DNA of 8,076 nucleotides from an uncultured Neisseria sp. (lineage in GTDB: Bacteria > Pseudomonadota > Gammaproteobacteria > Burkholderiales > Neisseriaceae): contig CAKMQH010000243.1 of NCBI GenBank assembly GCA_927911515.1, positions 1 through 8,076 on the forward strand, given 5' to 3'. The translations under genes and the position numbers were made by a program. Below, one piece after another: positions 7,302 to 8,076 of the stretch (positions within the stretch are counted from its first letter, which is position 1; each line of letters opens with the position of its first letter). The notes beneath the pieces are model-generated. The model searched no databases. It was not told the origin of the DNA and was given only the letters and a program-made list of their open reading frames with translations.

Positions 7302-7409
7302 TATAGTGGATTAAATTTAAACCAGTACGGCGTTGCCTCGCCTTGCCGTACTATTTGTACTGTCTGCGGCTTCGTCGCCTTGTCCTGATTTTAAATTTAA
7401 TCCACTATA
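7302..7409. mobile_element. Correia element (CREE/NEMIS), 108-bp internally deleted form
   Basis: The element has perfect 19-bp terminal inverted repeats: TATAGTGGATTAAATTTAA at 7302-7320 and its complement at 7391-7409. The length fits the known short class of Correia elements. Its interior (about 7346-7389) matches the inverse of the copy starting at 7962, but about 50 bp is missing at a junction near 7345-7346. It has no coding capacity, as expected for this MITE. It lies 15 bp past the DMP19-like stop codon, so it is probably transcribed into that 3' end, where its hairpin could be cut by RNase III as described for NEMIS transcripts. Confidence 0.92.
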
Positions 7410-7424
7410 TTTCTTAATGCCCCA

Positions 7425-7919
7425 TCAATCCGCAATCTCTGCAAACTTCTCCCAATTTGCCAACACATACGCCACAGCCGCCGCCATATCGTCGTCCGCG
7501 ATTTCGTAATATTCGCCGTCCAATTCCTCAAAATCGGGAAACTTAGCACGAATCTCGTCCAAAGATACCCCGCCATCCGCCATTTCCTCGATTCTTACGC
7601 CGTCCCGCTCGTATAAAGCCTTCGCCTTATCCAAAATTTTAGGCGTCGGTTTAATCCGCCAGCGGCGCAGGCTGTCGGCAACGGGGTTATGGAACACATA
7701 TCCGCCATAACCCGCCGCAATCAGTTGCACAAAGCCGCCCTCCTGCACTTGGCTGTCCAAATAGCAGTAAGCCGTCAGCGTGTGCTGCTCGTCGTTCAAA
7801 CACCGCATTTCCTCATCGCCTGCCGCATCCGTATAATCCAAATACGCCGCGCTCAATGTGTAGAGAAATTCTGCCGCATCTTGAGGGTTCAAATCATCCT
7901 GCCGGAAAAGTGTCGTCAT
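7425..7919 (-). CDS. DMP19-like acidic DNA-mimic protein (DUF4375)
   Basis: This protein has 164 residues, about the size of meningococcal DMP19. It is strongly acidic: 34 Asp/Glu against 14 Lys/Arg by my count. Recognisable DUF4375 features are an N-terminal helical part with DEQHTLTAYCYLDSQVQEGGF, then VQLIAAGYGGYVFHNPVADSLR, then KILDKAKALYERDG. The C-terminal half is rich in acid clusters (FPDFEELDGEYYEIADDDM). From the family: DMP19 is a dimer whose charge pattern imitates DNA and which blocks the repressor NHTF from binding its operator. The same role here is inference. Start ATG 7919 has only a poor ribosome site (ACGGGC), and a degenerate uptake sequence (AGCCCGTCTGAA, 7925-7936) lies before it. 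Correia elements bracket the gene on both sides; the upstream one could supply promoter sequence. No signal peptide, so cytoplasmic. Confidence 0.8.
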   Translation of the reverse strand: MTTLFRQDDLNPQDAAEFLYTLSAAYLDYTDAAGDEEMRCLNDEQHTLTAYCYLDSQVQEGGFVQLIAAGYGGYVFHNPVADSLRRWRIKPTPKILDKAKALYERDGVRIEEMADGGVSLDEIRAKFPDFEELDGEYYEIADDDMAAAVAYVLANWEKFAEIAD

Positions 7920-7961
7920 GTTAAAGCCCGTCTGAAATAAAGTGGATTTAAAGCTGATTTA

Positions 7962-8076
7962 TATAGTGGATTAACAAAAATCAGGACAAGGCGACGAAGC
8001 CGCAGACAGTACAAATAGTACGGAACCGATTCACTTGGTGCTTCAGCACCTTAGAGAATCGTTCTCTTTGAGCTAA
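7962..8076. mobile_element. Correia element, long form, cut by the window end
   Basis: It begins with the terminal repeat TATAGTGGATTAAC followed by AAAAATCAGGACAAGG and runs to the last base. It keeps the central segment absent from the copy at 7302-7409, including two small hairpins: GGTGC-TTCA-GCACC (8037-8050) and AGAGAA-TCG-TTCTCT (8053-8067). The full long class is about 150 bp, so roughly 40 bp should lie beyond the window and end in the other terminal repeat. It sits 42 bp upstream of the DMP19-like gene. Confidence 0.9.

Overview
The window comes from a Neisseria chromosome, most likely a commensal of the N. mucosa / N. sicca group. The 12-mer AGGTCGTCTGAA occurs nine times exactly (both strands, within and between genes). 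This is a Neisseriaceae DNA uptake sequence (DUS), in the dialect known for the mucosa/sicca group and not the ATGCCGTCTGAA form of meningococci and gonococci. Two Correia elements (small Neisseria MITEs) and a DMP19-type protein agree with this.

Layout from left to right. Positions 1-165 are intergenic, with two related 20-bp palindromes and a DUS. On the minus strand lies an uptake locus: a 741-residue TonB-dependent outer-membrane receptor (start 4032, stop 1807) and, further downstream, a periplasmic ChaN-family haem-binding protein (954-166). The receptor promoter has a good sigma-70 -35/-10 pair with a 15/19 Fur box lying on the -10, so the receptor should be iron-repressed. A visibly AT-richer segment (about 1013-1806) separates receptor from chaN and holds two small genes, each apparently broken by a one-base slip in an A/T run. 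Their small size, strong ribosome binding sites and lack of a clear relation to iron uptake suggest a later insertion, perhaps the remnant of a toxin-tail/immunity cassette. That last point is inference.

Divergent from the receptor is ileS (4418-7211, plus strand), the essential isoleucyl-tRNA synthetase. All its motifs are present, but one extra A at 4631-4635, just after the HIGH motif, puts the rest out of frame. A sequencing or assembly error is the simplest reading. ileS ends in a bidirectional terminator built from inverted DUS copies.

The right end holds a minus-strand gene for a very acidic DUF4375/DMP19-like protein (a DNA-mimic family), bracketed by two Correia elements: a complete 108-bp internally deleted copy at 7302-7409 and a longer copy entering at 7962 and cut by the window end.

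I found no CRISPR array, tRNA, rRNA or insertion-sequence transposase. The part most worth following up is the Fur-controlled receptor/ChaN pair of unknown substrate with the small-gene island between its members.
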